The position numbers and the translations under genes were made by a program. From NCBI GenBank assembly GCA_019095985.1, contig CM032660.1, forward strand, positions 11,490,941 to 11,554,940: a stretch of 64,000 nucleotides of DNA, written 5' to 3'. This DNA is from Streblospio benedicti. Taxonomy: Eukaryota; Annelida; Polychaeta; Spionida; Spionidae. Below the pieces are notes generated by a model. That model had not been told where the DNA came from and did no database searches. It saw only the letters and a list, made by a program, of their open reading frames with translations. Shown here piece by piece: positions 23,600-34,880 of this stretch (position 1 is its first letter; every line of letters starts with the position of its first letter).

Positions 23600-25910
23600 C
23601 TCTATTCTATTCTATTCTATTCTATTCAATAATCGGCTAATTCCCTGGTGGGATATCCCGCCGATGATAGTGTGTGTGCCACATGGCTAGGGCAGCCGGC
23701 CCTTGAATATGTTCAAAGATGCACTCTCAGCCACCTCCTTCTTCAGATTATTCCATTCCGGTATTGTTCGGGGAAAGAAGGAGTGTTTGTATTGCGTGGT
23801 GGCTGTTGTTATACTCTGGAACTTAAATGCGTGGTTCGCTCTGGTCCTGGTGTCTGCTGGTTCTAACGATGATGCCGGCACTGCCACAAGTCCCTGCACA
23901 ACCTTGTACATCATTGTAAGCCTCTGGTTAGATCGTCGGTGCTCCAGGGTCGGCCATTCTAGCTTCTGAAGCAGATCAGAGGCACTGAGTTGGCGATCAT
24001 ATGTGTTTGTCACGAAGCGAGCTGCTCTTCTGTTAACCTTCTCCAGTTGGTCTTTGTCTTTCTGGAGATGTGGGTCCCATATCGCACTGCTGTATTCAAT
24101 GATGGAACGCACTAAAGCCAGGTACGCGGTCTCCTTGGCCTTTCTGGGACAGTAGCAGAGGTTACGCCGGAGAAATCTGAGGGTGTTACTAGCCTTCTTC
24201 GTCACAATGGCGATGTGCTTGCTCCATTCGAGGTTGTTGCTAATGGTCACACCTAGGTATTTGGCAGCAACCACCTCCTCCAGTATGACTCCACACAGTT
24301 CGTACAGCTTGGATTTCCTTGAAATCCTCTTGATGTTGCATTTCACGGGATTGAAACGCATGCCCCACCTCTTTGCCCAGTTGTCTAGTGCTGTTAAGTC
24401 TCGCTGCAGGCATACCTGGTCTTCTACTGTACTGATGTTCCTGTACACTAGGCAATCGTCTGCGAATAGACGCACTCTGGTGCCTGGCAAGTCTTGTTGG
24501 GGTAGATCGTTGATAAAGATCAAGAACAACAGGGGACCTAACACTGTCCCCTGGGGTACCCCTGAGGTGACACGTTCTTTCGGCGAGGTCTCTCCGTCTA
24601 TGGCAACCCACATGCGGCGGTCGGTCAAGAACGATCTCACCCATTCGTTGATCACTCCTCTGATGCCATAGAACTCTAGCTTGCCCAGCAACCGTTCATG
24701 TGGAACAGTGTCAAAGGCCCTGGAGAAGTCCAGGATGGCGAGGTCGGTCTGGGCCCTGCTGTCATACGCTTTCATCAGATCATCTACTGTGATTAGGAGC
24801 TGAGTCTCACACGAATGACCACTTCGAAATCCATTTTGGAGTGTGGTCAGGATACCATGCCGCTCCAGGTGTTTCAGTACATGTTTACAGATGATATGCT
24901 CCATGACTTTACACAGGATACAGGTGAGTGAGACGGGCCTGTAGTTAGAGGCTAGGTGCACATTCCCTTTCTTATACACTGGTGAGATGATTGCATTCAT
25001 CCAGTCTCTGGGGAGCTGTCCACTGGCCAGGGACTGTCTGAACAAAGCAGTGATACATGGGGCAAGCTCTGCGGCTAGGTGCTTGAGGACTTGTCCGGAT
25101 ATGCAGTCTGGTCCTGATGCCTTGCTTGGGTTTAGGCCTGCCAGTAACTTGGCTACTCCTCCAACCTGTATGTCTAGCTGGTGGATCAGTGGGAAAGGTG
25201 TCCCAGGTAATGTAGGGATTGAAGAGGTATCTTCGTTAGTGAATACCGAGAGGAATTCACTTAGCATAATGCTTGCCTTCTTCTTGCTGTCAGCGTGCAG
25301 CTCACTGTCGTGCTTGAGTTGCGGGACTCCAAAGTTATCCTGTTTCTGGAACTTTACGTACTTCCAGAAGGGCCTTGTGTTGCTTTCCTCGAAAGCTTTG
25401 TTCACAAAGCTGTTGACGTATCTCCCTCGACATCTTTTTCTGTTCCCTTGCTGATTCCTTTTGAAAGGCCTTGAAAGCACTCATGTCTTCTTCCTTCTTC
25501 GTCCTCCTGGCTTTCCTCAGCATTCGGTGTTTCTTTTTGCTTCTGCGTCGCAGGTCACTGTTCATCCATGGGAGGTGCTGTTTTTTCGTGGTCATTTTAG
25601 ATGGCACGTGTTTGTCTAGCAGCATCTGTATGTGTTGCTTGATGCAGTTCCAGTTTTCTTCCACTGTGTTCACACTGACCTTCTCCAGGAAACTCTTGGT
25701 AAACAACACAGTGTCTTTTGCCGTCTTCCCAGTTCGCCTTTGGGAATAAGTGGATCAGCCTCGGTTTCTTCTTGGTGTAGTTAGGTCTCACATCACAGTC
25801 TGCAACTACGGCATCATGGTCAGAGATTCCAGGTACGGTTGTCATGGCTTTCACCAATGACGGTTTATTGGTGCAGGTCGAGGATACGATCCCCACGTGT
25901 AGGCTCTTTT
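23600..25910 (-). mobile_element. LINE A: CR1/Jockey-like non-LTR retrotransposon, 5'-truncated
   Basis: The minus strand carries the end of an AP-type endonuclease (SDHDAVVADCDVR), a linker, and a full reverse transcriptase in a 597-codon open frame at 23687-25480. It has FSRAFDTVPHERLL (motif A), SGVPQGTVLGPLLFLIF (motif B) and RLFADDCLVYR (motif C, catalytic FADD). One frame break near 25430 separates the linker reading frame from the RT frame. The 3' end is followed by a (TATTC)n tract at 23601-23632, fitting the microsatellite tails of CR1/L2 types. The 5' end stops inside the endonuclease at about 25910, where repeat R begins. It is nearly identical to LINE B over about 1 kb, so activity was recent. 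The ORFs on the opposite strand here are shadows. Confidence 0.88.
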
Positions 25911-25911
25911 T

Positions 25912-26133
25912 GCACACAAAAAAACACACAAAAAACACTGAAACAAACCAAAGCAATAGAACGAAATGAAAAGAGTAATACTTTAATATAAATTTCAACC
26001 CTGCTATGTGTAAAACTATAGAACAACATACTGTAAAATTAGAAATGTTTGCGCACAATTTAATTTGCAAATTTCGTAGGTATAGGTGCAAAACGCAATA
26101 CTAGTAGTCAGCAAACATAATAGCCTATGTAAG
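25912..26133. repeat. Repeat R, copy 1
   Basis: About 215 bases, starting with a CA/A-rich tract, almost identical to 36370-36606. It joins LINE A on its left and the DNA transposon on its right. Both copies end within one or two bases of the phrase TAGCCTATGTAA, after which they differ. The long hydrophobic ORF read from it on the minus strand is probably not a gene. Confidence 0.7.
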
Positions 26134-26739
26134 GTTACTCACAGTAGTCCTCGTCATTATAAATAGGTCACTTTTCTCGATTCGGATATTATAATGGATA
26201 TTGTGACGTCGATTCCAAAAGATAAGTCAATATTTATATTAGTACATACAGAGCGCATATTAAAGCACGTGTAGGATCTATTATTAAGCGTAGAAAATCC
26301 TACATTATTGCATGCACGGCTGTTAAAGTTTCATGTAATGACGAAGGTTACTTTTATTGGTGACGAAGGTTACTGTGTTTATGTTTCTAACACTGACGAA
26401 GGTTACTGTGCAGATCTTTTAATCAACCACTAATGTTCTAAATACTAGTACATTTTGTATATAGTATCTTTCAGTATGTTTATTAACTTTCTAAAGCCAC
26501 TAACCTTTTAACTTCTAATGATTATATTATCTGAGCATTCCAAAGTCACAAACCTAAAATTTCTATTCAGGCGTAACATTACTAATAAATGCCCTAGTCT
26601 TTGATCTAAATAAACATGTTGTCGGGCTAAAAAACTTTGTAGATTTTCAATGTTATTATTTTATGCATGCATGGGTCCTCTTTGACTACTATAGTACTGA
26701 TACTGCATAGGTCTGAGCATACATTTTTGGTGCCCTAAG

Positions 26740-27206
26740 TTACTCTTCAGATTATGATAGGGGACCATCTAAGGTTGAAAAATAATGAGGGTAGACATGT
26801 CATACCCGGGCAGCAAGGTAGAAAATCCAAGATGGCCGCCAATATGGCCAAATTTACATAATCTCATCTAACTTTGTTATTTTAGAAGGTAGGAGGCTGA
26901 TATTGGTTTCAAAATATAAGTGTTTGGGGTCAAGGAATCCCACAGTACAAATTAAAATGTAAAAGATTTAGAGGAAAAGTCAATAATTCAAGATGGCTGC
27001 CAATATGACCACCAAAATCGTAGTTTTTTTTTACAAAAACGGCTTTAATTTTTAAAGTAGGCTACATAGAAATATGAAATTGGTGTCTACATATAGGTTT
27101 GTGGAGTCAAGGAATCAGCTAGTAATAACAAAATACACATAACTTTAACAAGTGGATCATCAACTCAAAAGTTTTGGTCATGCAAAATCATATAATCTGG
27201 TATTTT
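26740..27206 (+). repeat. Inner long terminal inverted repeat, left arm
   Basis: It begins TTACTCTTCAGATTATG, then GATAGGGGACCATCTAA, GGCAGCAAGGTAGAAAATCC and AAGATGGCCGCCAATATGG. It matches the inverse of 30260-30739 nearly throughout, with a few indels. The AAGATGGCCGCC phrase resembles a YY1 site and recurs as AAGATGGCTGCC at about 26990. Confidence 0.85.
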
Positions 27207-27395
27207 ATTTCACGGTTATCTTTACACTAATCATGACATTCTGCATAAATGTTGATATAGCAAATTTGATTTTTATATCTTACTACAATGCATTTAAAGT
27301 TTTACACAGCTTTGTGACATAGTAAGACACAGTCAACAGTTTTTAACATTTGCTAGAAGATTAAAGTATCTATTCTTTTCAACATCTTGAATTGG

Positions 27396-30150
27396 TTACA
27401 TTCGAAATGAGACATGCAGAACAAAATTTGGATTTTTACAGTCTTTTTTAACTGCTTGACATTTGCAGAATGCGCAACATGGAACACCCTGCTTTCTACA
27501 AATGCAGTTTGTTGTTTCACATTTTCCACAATTGCAATTTGAAACTAAGTCTTCTGGTACCAACACCCTAGGATTACACAGCAGTAACAAGTCATTTTCC
27601 TTGTAGCAGTCAAAATAGGTAGGGTCAAGTCTTTGCTGGCGAAGACAGTTAACTTGAATATGTGTTCCAAAAATGCCCTTAGTATGTGTTCTTTGGCAGC
27701 TTGACTAGTTGGTGGCAATTCATCCAAGGTTTTCTTACTATGGTGGTGGTCAGTGGTGTACCGGGCTTGAGCACTTGAACCAAGTACTCTTCTACAAGGT
27801 TCAGATCAATATCATTTGGATCCTGTCCAAACTCAATGAGGTAATGATCTGGGCTCACTTTAAGAGCTGTTTGGTGCCAAACTTGCTTGTGGTGTCACAG
27901 CCTGATAGCTGATGAACAGCTGGTAGAACCTTGCACATGATTAGACCCATAATGGCCCCATTTCTGTGCACTGGAATATATCGTGTGGTATCTCCAACAC
28001 CACCCCTCATCCATACCTCTCTCAGACCATGCACTTGAACAAACCCCAGTAATGCAACAATAATACCTAGACGTCTGTATCATTAGAAAGAACAACAAGT
28101 CTTCTTGCTCCAAATTTCACTGCATCTACAGCATGTGGGATGAGTCTCTGGTCAGCGTCTTCAAGTTCTACCTCTAGACGAGGCTCTCTGATTGACAGAG
28201 ATCCACCAGCAGGCAATAATAGGCATTCTGTTGTGTCAGTTTCCCCAGGAATGCCAGTTCCACTGAGTATCACTTGCTTTCCAGGAAACTTGTCATGAGC
28301 ACATTGGATTATAGTGAATCTTAACAAATCCTGCAGTTTCGATTTATTGTTTGCAGAAGTCCAAAATGTCGGCTGGAAGTGGAGTGTCAATGCACAGGGT
28401 GTTGATGTCAATTGGTGTAGTGTCACATCTTCTGATACGTTCGCTTTCTTTGACAGACCCACCAATGTAGGTGTCAAAAACGAAATCTATCCTACTTGCT
28501 TGTGAACAAAGACCCTTTACCATTGCAAGAAAACTATCAGACATATCACCAAAAGTCTTGAGATTAGTGATTGGGCACACGTCAAACTTGAGCCATGACA
28601 TCTACAAGGTAAGCTGTAATTTCCTGTGTCCACTGATCCTTGGCTACCCAGTCTTGTAATGTGATGTTTGCTTCCAAAGTTTTGCACAAGTCACTCTTTA
28701 CTGGCTTTGTCATTAGCCCATCTTTATCAAAAAGATAAGTTGTGCTCACTAGATCATACTGAAACAGACGTTTAATATCATATCCTCTGACACGAGCTAT
28801 ATCCAAGACTTTCTGCACTTCTGCTAGCTCCTTCTTCTTGCCTTTCATCTTTATCTCTGCTGGCTTTTTCATCGATCTGATGCTCAGGAATGTTTTCAAG
28901 TTTTGGTGGTGAATAGTTGCAGACAATCGTTTCTCCTTTGTTATGAATCTCTCTCTGCGAAAAGTTTCATACAGCTCTCGTCCTTTCATGTAATTGTTCA
29001 GCAAATCCTTGCAAATCTCATCTGCCATAACCTCCTGAGTAACTGTGTTGTAGAGCTTCTGTTCAGAACCAGCCAATATATGAATTGGGGTTTCATTGCT
29101 CTTAACATATGTCAGCATTTCTCCAATCTTGACTACAGATGATGAAGTTTCCAGATTAGTAAACTCATCGTTTACAATTAAATCTGTGTTTAGAGCTGAT
29201 ACACCACTCACTTCTCTGTGTAGGTTGGTTACAGCCATCATTTCATGGAATAGTAATTCCCACTGAGCAACGCACTGTTTTCTTTTGGTGATCCCAATAA
29301 TTCCAGCACTACTTTTCTGGGATCGATTAACTGTTTGTTCCAAGCACATGTCTGCACCAATGGCATTGAAATGCCCTGTTGTGCGCTTTATTACAAATCT
29401 TCCTGCCATGAAACTCATGTGCACTTCAGGGGCAGTTTCAGGAACTTTATGCATGTCCTCAAAGTACACAGAACACAATCTCAGGTAATTTGATCTGTCA
29501 CATACTGCAAAGAGTGGAAGGACTCTCTGTACACTGTGGAGATGCAACTGCCAGTTACCCTCTATCTGCGCGGACCAAATCTTCAACAAAGAAACCATCT
29601 ATGTAAACTTTAGCCTGTGTGGCAAGAAAGGTTTCAAAGTCACGTACTGATCATTCTTGGTGATGACTTGATGAATAATTCAAGATGGTCCTTGCTCTTC
29701 AGTCTGTCTTTAGCAGACACAGCACATTTGAGAGCGGCAAGAGTGGACATATTCTCTCTGTATGTATCCAATCCATTGCACTTGAAAAACTCTGACCACA
29801 TTAGTCTTTCAAAACACACAGCAAGCAGTAGCATCCCTTCTAAGGAACGCTCATAGTGAGTTCCTGCAATCATTGCATTGACAACCTTCTTGCCAAAGAC
29901 CTCAACCAAAATGGTCTCTGCACCACTTCCATTGATGTATTTTCCAATGCACCCCAAGGCAACCTTTATCATGTGGAAAGATCCAATACAGAGCACAATA
30001 TTTGCAAACTCATCACATTTATCAATAAATTTCACGTGCTACATGATAAACTCCTTCGTCTGAGGCTATAGCCATATGTGACTGTTTCAGTTGTTTTAAT
30101 ACATCTTGAAAGTTTTTTCAGTGCAGTGTACACAGTAGAGTATTCAGTTA
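27396..30150 (-). pseudogene. Transposon-borne PIN/XPG-like nuclease protein with CXC cluster, frame-broken
   Basis: Read 5' to 3' on the minus strand: HMAIASDEGVYHVARE near 30060; NIVLCIGSFHMIKV..YERSLEGMLL (29640-30035); a 338-codon frame (28582-29598) with KRKQCVAQWELLFHEMM; TRIDFVFDTYIGGSVKESER-type sequence (28344-28601); DADQRLIPHAVDAVKFGARR followed by SNDTDV (28067-28477); then HQLSGCDTTSKFGTK near 27880; last a Cys-rich end (CNCGKCETTNCICRKQGVPC, 27396-27590). Acidic residues in E/D-ADxR, DTDV and GCDTTS are the expected metal-binding set of a FEN1/XPG-like PIN fold. At least five frame changes separate these pieces, so this copy is dead. The family is widespread and uncharacterised in cnidarians, amphioxus and hemichordates (from memory). 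The function as a transposase is inferred from the flanking inverted repeats. Confidence 0.72.
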
Positions 30151-30259
30151 CTGGATGGGGGAATCACTGGCAGAAAACCAATAGTCCTTTCGGGGTTTCC
30201 TCATCAGTTATCACAGAATTAAATGCAGACCAAGATGCATAATCAATGTTGAGATGCCA

Positions 30260-30739
30260 GGTTAATTGATTTTAAATGACCATAAGTTTTGAGTTATGAT
30301 CCACATGTTAAGGTTATTTGTATTTTTGTGATTACTAGAAGATTCCTTGACCCCACAAACCTATATGTTTAGACACCAATTTTAGATTTCTGTGTAGCCT
30401 AATTTAAAAGTTAAAGCCGTTTTTGTAAAAAACAACGATTTTAGTGGTCATATTGACAGCCATCTTGAATTATTGACTTTTCATCTAAATCTTTTACATT
30501 TTAATTTGTACTGTGGGATTCTTTTCGACCCCAAAACTTATGTTTTGACACCAATATCAGCCTCCTACCTTTGAAAATAACAAAGTTAGATGAGATTATG
30601 TAAATGTGGCCATATTGGCGGCCATCTTGGATTTTCTACCTTGCTGCCCTGCATGAAGATGTGTATGCTACCCCCCTCATTTTTTTATGTGTACGTAAAC
30701 AACAGTTAGATGGTCCCCTATACATAATCTGAAGAGTAA
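30260..30739 (-). repeat. Inner long terminal inverted repeat, right arm
   Basis: Inverse of 26740-27206. It ends CATAATCTGAAGAGTAA at 30739. An extra 25 or so bases near 30650-30700 and small indels distinguish it from the left arm. Confidence 0.85.
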
Positions 30740-31051
30740 AATATATGCACTAGTGTATATCTAAACATGACGCACCACAGTAACCTTCGTCATCGACATG
30801 GCCAACCTTCGTCCCAAGAAAACGCTTGTTTGAGTAACCTTAAATTAGTTTGTGTTTTCTTTCATGTTTAAATACCCGAGTTGTATAGAATCTACGCTAG
30901 TGACGGTGTCTACAGACGTGGAATACTTAGCGTACTACCCCGTGCAACTAGCGTGTTTCAAAGGTGGAACTCACCATGACAGAAATAATCCGTGGTATAA
31001 TTATGAATCGAGATGGCGAAGGTTATAATGACGAAGACTACTGTGAGTAAC

Positions 31052-32518
31052 AACCGTCGAGGTTTTTCATACAGTGATAATACGCCGTCTATCATTCCGT
31101 TGCAAAAATCACCGCCAATAACCCGCTGATTGGTCAATCTCAAATTTTAAAATTATGCGATGGAATGAACGCTGCGAAAAAACAGCGCTAGTCTAATCTC
31201 CTCACAATAATATTTTAACCGCTGGCGTCAGTAAAGGCCATGAGGCGTGTTCATGCTGTGCGGGTACATCAGGATTGTTCCAACGCCTCCCGGCGCTCAA
31301 AACTGCGAGGGGTGGCGTCTCCGTGCGCTCAAAACAACTTGAATGTTGAATTTTATATGGCAATGAGAGCGTTTTATGATATATAGTTATTTTAAAAATA
31401 AAACGAATCATACTTCGTTGTGGATTTTAGTCATTTAGTCATGATAGAGGTTTTTGAGCACTCGATTGTGGTCTATCATTAGAATTTTGCGGTGATGTGT
31501 GATTGACACTCACTGCGTTAAGTGTCGATACGCATCCACCGATAAAATCTGACCAAACCTCAATCGTGCTCAAAATCTACATTTCCGCATAGTGGTTTCC
31601 CTCTTCATAGTAAATTGCTTTGACGTCCTGTGTAATAATATTGCTCAATGCAGCTACGGTTTGCTGCTAATAGACTAGCGCCTTTGCTGCTAGCTTTAAA
31701 GGCAGCAGACGGCATTATTGCGGGACCAATATTAGAATTAGCAACAGCGTGTAAAACCACCATTAATGCTCTGACAGTTAACAAAAAATCGTTTACGCAT
31801 TGTGCAAGGTGCATATACAGATTGATAAACTGAGCTTATGAATATGGCTTGTTATCACGTTTGAGTCGCCACCTGCAGTTACAAGAGGGATTACAAATGT
31901 ACTTAAATGTACTTAAGTGGACCTGTGTGTTTATAGTTGGTATTATTTTTTAGTCTGGAAGAGTGGTGTTTTCACATTTTAAATATTGACCACATTTGAC
32001 AACTATTCCATTATAATATACTACTACATATGGTTCTACACCTGTTGACCATTTCATACTATAAGGAAAGTAAAATTTTGGCTGGACTGTAATGATTGTT
32101 AGCTACTTTCCCAGGAGATATGACCAATTTAGGTATTAACTCAAGTTTTCTTTTATTTCCAATGCATGCTGAAAAACGGCCATCCGTCTTTGTCAAATTG
32201 ACATCCAAGTGAAGTGTCACTTTTTTTATCCCCATATGACCTTCTACCTGCTGATTTCCATAGAAAGGATCCACACGATTAAAATTATTTTTTTACTTCT
32301 ATGATACTGGCAAATCATGTGATTTTACAATCAGAAAAGAAAAACAATACTTCAATAACTTGATGTTTCAATTAGAAATACTATCAATTTAATTAACAAA
32401 AGCAGCGCATCACTTCGTGATAGTTTTTAAGAATCCTCCATAGATCGAAAAAAAATCCCCATTAGTTTAACTTACAAGGGATTCTCCCCGATTACAGTTT
32501 TTTTCTTCCCAATCTCTG
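31052..32518. other. Unassigned stretch between transposon and duplicated GPCR fragment
   Basis: I see no recognisable gene. Short ORFs (minus 32059-32274, plus 31648-31833) have no known domain. A loose inverted pair (TTTTGAGCACTCGATTG near 31453 and CAATCGTGCTCAAAATC near 31561) hints at another MITE. Confidence 0.4.
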
Positions 32519-33278
32519 CGTATATAGAGGTCACAAAAATCATAATACGAAGATAGATTTTCCTGAGGACAAAAGGAAACAAGAGGAAAGTTTTTCATCT
32601 CCATAGTTTCAAGTCAGTGGTAGATGTCATCATAATCACATCTAGTCTGCACAAGCAAGCATTGGTATTTGATACGTTTATTACGTTTTTTTTACATTTG
32701 CATATATCTCATATTAATTTGTATCTATTTTCTACAACATTCAATATGAACTATACAATTTCATACTATGTCTACATGGTAGAATAGTGTACAAAAGTAT
32801 ATGACAAAATCTTCAATTAACAAGTTTTGAAAAAACACACCAAAACTCTGTAAGTAGACATGTAACAGAACAAGCTTGTAACACACACTGAATATGGTCC
32901 ACCATATACATACATTGTAATAGTCCCATATTAAAATCTATCATTTATACTATTGATTGGACGTCAAGGGGTATGTCATGCTTTGCCTTAATTTGATGAA
33001 AAGAAATCATTGGGATATCCAATGGTTCTTTTTCCTTTAGAACATATCTATGTGACGTCCCATTTTCATCACCAACACTTTTAAATTGCATTTGTGATTG
33101 TTCTTCTTTTTCATTTCCTATTTCTGATGAAACAGCATGTTGCTTTTTGCAGCATCTACATATGATGGCCACTATTTTTTTCAAATATGTATAAGTTTTT
33201 ATCAATGCACCTTTCAGTTCTTCTCTAAATTTCTTCACACACATAAACACAGGCAAATTGAGTGCATAGCTGTAAAAT
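32519..33278 (-). pseudogene. Duplicated 3' end of the adjacent GPCR gene, cut off in TM7
   Basis: Nearly identical to 36763-37520, covering the 3' flank and the C-terminal coding part from LPVFMCVKKFREELKG to the stop near 32945. The match ends abruptly at 33278, where LINE B begins five bases later. The reading frame runs from LINE into GPCR sequence only as a chance fusion. This is a non-functional partial duplicate. Confidence 0.85.
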
Positions 33279-33282
33279 GTAC

Positions 33283-34880
33283 CAGGTGTTTCAGTACATG
33301 TTTACAGATGATATGCTCCATGACTTTACACAGGATACAGGTGAGTGAGACGGGCCTGTAGTTAGAGGCTAGGTGCATTCCCTTTCTTATACACTGGTGA
33401 GATGATTGCATCCATCCAGTCTCTGGGGAGCTGTCCACTGGCCAGGGACTGTCTGAACAAAGCAGTGATACATGGGGCAAGCTCTGCGGCTAGGTGCTTG
33501 AGGACTTGTCCGGATATGCAGTCTGATCCTGATGCCTTGCTTGGGTTTAGGCCTGCCAGTAACTTGGCTACTCCTCCAACCTGTATGTCTAGCTGGTGGA
33601 TCAGTGGGAAAGGTGTCCCAGGTAAGGTAGGGATTGAAGAGGTATCTTCGTTAGTGAATACCGAGAGGAATTCACTTAGCATGATGCTTGCCTTCTTCTT
33701 GCTGTCAGCGTGCAGCTCACTGTCGTGCTTGAGTTGCGGGACTCCAAAGTTATTCTGTTTCTGGGACTTTACGTACTTCTAGAAGGGCCTTGTGTTGGTT
33801 TCCTCGAAAGCTTTGTTCACAAAGCTGTTGACGTATCTCCCTCGACATCTTTACTGTTCCCTTGCTGATTCCTTTTGAAAGGCCTTGAAAGCACTCATGT
33901 CTTCTTCCTTCTTCGTCCTCCTGGCTTTCCTCAGCATTCGGTGTTTCTTTTTGCTTCTGCGTCGCAGGTCACTGTTCATCCATGGGAGGTGCTGTTTTTT
34001 CGTGGTCATTTTAGATGGCACGTGTTTGTCTAGCAGCATCTGTATGTGTTGCTTGATGCAGTTCCAGTTTTCTTCCACTGTGTTCACACTGACCTTCTCC
34101 AGGAAACTCTTGGTAAACAACACAGTGTCTTTTGCCATGTCTTCCCAGTTCGCCTTTGGGAATAAGTGGATCAGCCTCGGTTTCTTCTTGATGTAGATAT
34201 GTCTCACATCACAGTCTGCAACTACGGCATCATGGTCAGAGATTCCAGGTACGGTTGTCATGGCTTTCACCAATGATGGTTTATTGGTGCAGAAGAGGTC
34301 GAGGATACGATCCCCACGTGTAGGCTCTTTTTGCATTTGTGTCAGGTTATGATCTCTGAGCATCTGTATGAGCTTGTCATTCGCTGTCTTGTTGGAGGAG
34401 TTGGGGAAAGATGATTCTGATTCCCAGTCGATTTCTCCGAGATTGAAATCACCCCCTAACATCACTGTATGGTTCGGGTTGTTCGTCACCTTGGTGTTGA
34501 TGTAATGTAGTGATTTGTCTAGTGCCTCTAGCTGTTTCTGGGCATTTCCATTTGGGGGACGGTAGAAACATCCAACGTAAAATTTATTCTTGTTTCTAAG
34601 TGATACTTCCATCCATATGATTTCTCCCTCGCAGTCAGGGACCTCAATTTCGGCAACTGAGTAGCAGTCTTGAGCGCAGATGAGTACCCCACCGCCACCA
34701 GTCTTCCTGTCCTTTCTCTTGGGTGGCGAGAAACCAGGGGGCATGAACTCCGCACTTTTATGGGTACCCGAGCCAAGCTTGGTCTCTGTCATGATGATTA
34801 CGTCTGGTTTCGTGTAATCCACCAGGTTGGCAAATTCTGCAGGCTTCCCAGCTATACTATTGGCATTTTTTTTACTATGT
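33283..34880 (-). mobile_element. LINE B: same CR1/Jockey-like family as LINE A, 3'-truncated
   Basis: The minus strand encodes NANSIAGKPAEFANLVDYTK, then the endonuclease (MTETKLG, GGDFNLGEIDWE, SDHDAVVADCDVR; 33851-34822 open), the linker, and the start of RT up to ICKHVLKHL, where it stops at 33283. It overlaps LINE A (about 24870-25890) with only scattered differences. It keeps the endonuclease part that LINE A lacks and lacks the RT core that LINE A keeps. Losing the 3' side is unusual for LINE insertions, which normally truncate 5', and points to a later deletion or rearrangement. Confidence 0.88.

Larger units (their letters stand above)
26134..31051 (-). mobile_element. DNA transposon with nested inverted repeats encoding a PIN/XPG-like nuclease (Academ-like?)
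   Basis: Outer ends: GTTACTCACAGTAGTCCTCG at 26134 and its inverted match (TCTTCG variant) ending at 31051, extending to TCATTATA. Inner arms of about 470 bases lie at 26740-27206 and 30260-30739. Between outer and inner repeats, both sides carry copies of GACGAAGGTTACTGTG in opposed orientation: left about 26340-26410, right about 30774-30800 and 31015. The interior encodes, on the minus strand, a broken gene of the metazoan 'uncharacterized' family with EADTR/DTDV/GCDT nuclease motifs and a CXC-type cysteine cluster. Total 4.9 kb. No target site duplication was settled. Academ transposons are reported to carry an XPG-type nuclease, so Academ is my best family guess, not a proven one. Confidence 0.68.

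Noticed and set aside
24183-25454. Long plus-strand ORFs (162 and 155 codons) across LINE A
   Set aside because: They are shadows of the minus-strand reverse transcriptase frame.
25597-26091. 164-codon minus-strand ORF with a hydrophobic start, similar to 36329-36556
   Set aside because: It is a chance reading of repeat R running into LINE A. The hydrophobic part comes from AT-rich repeat sequence and has no family.
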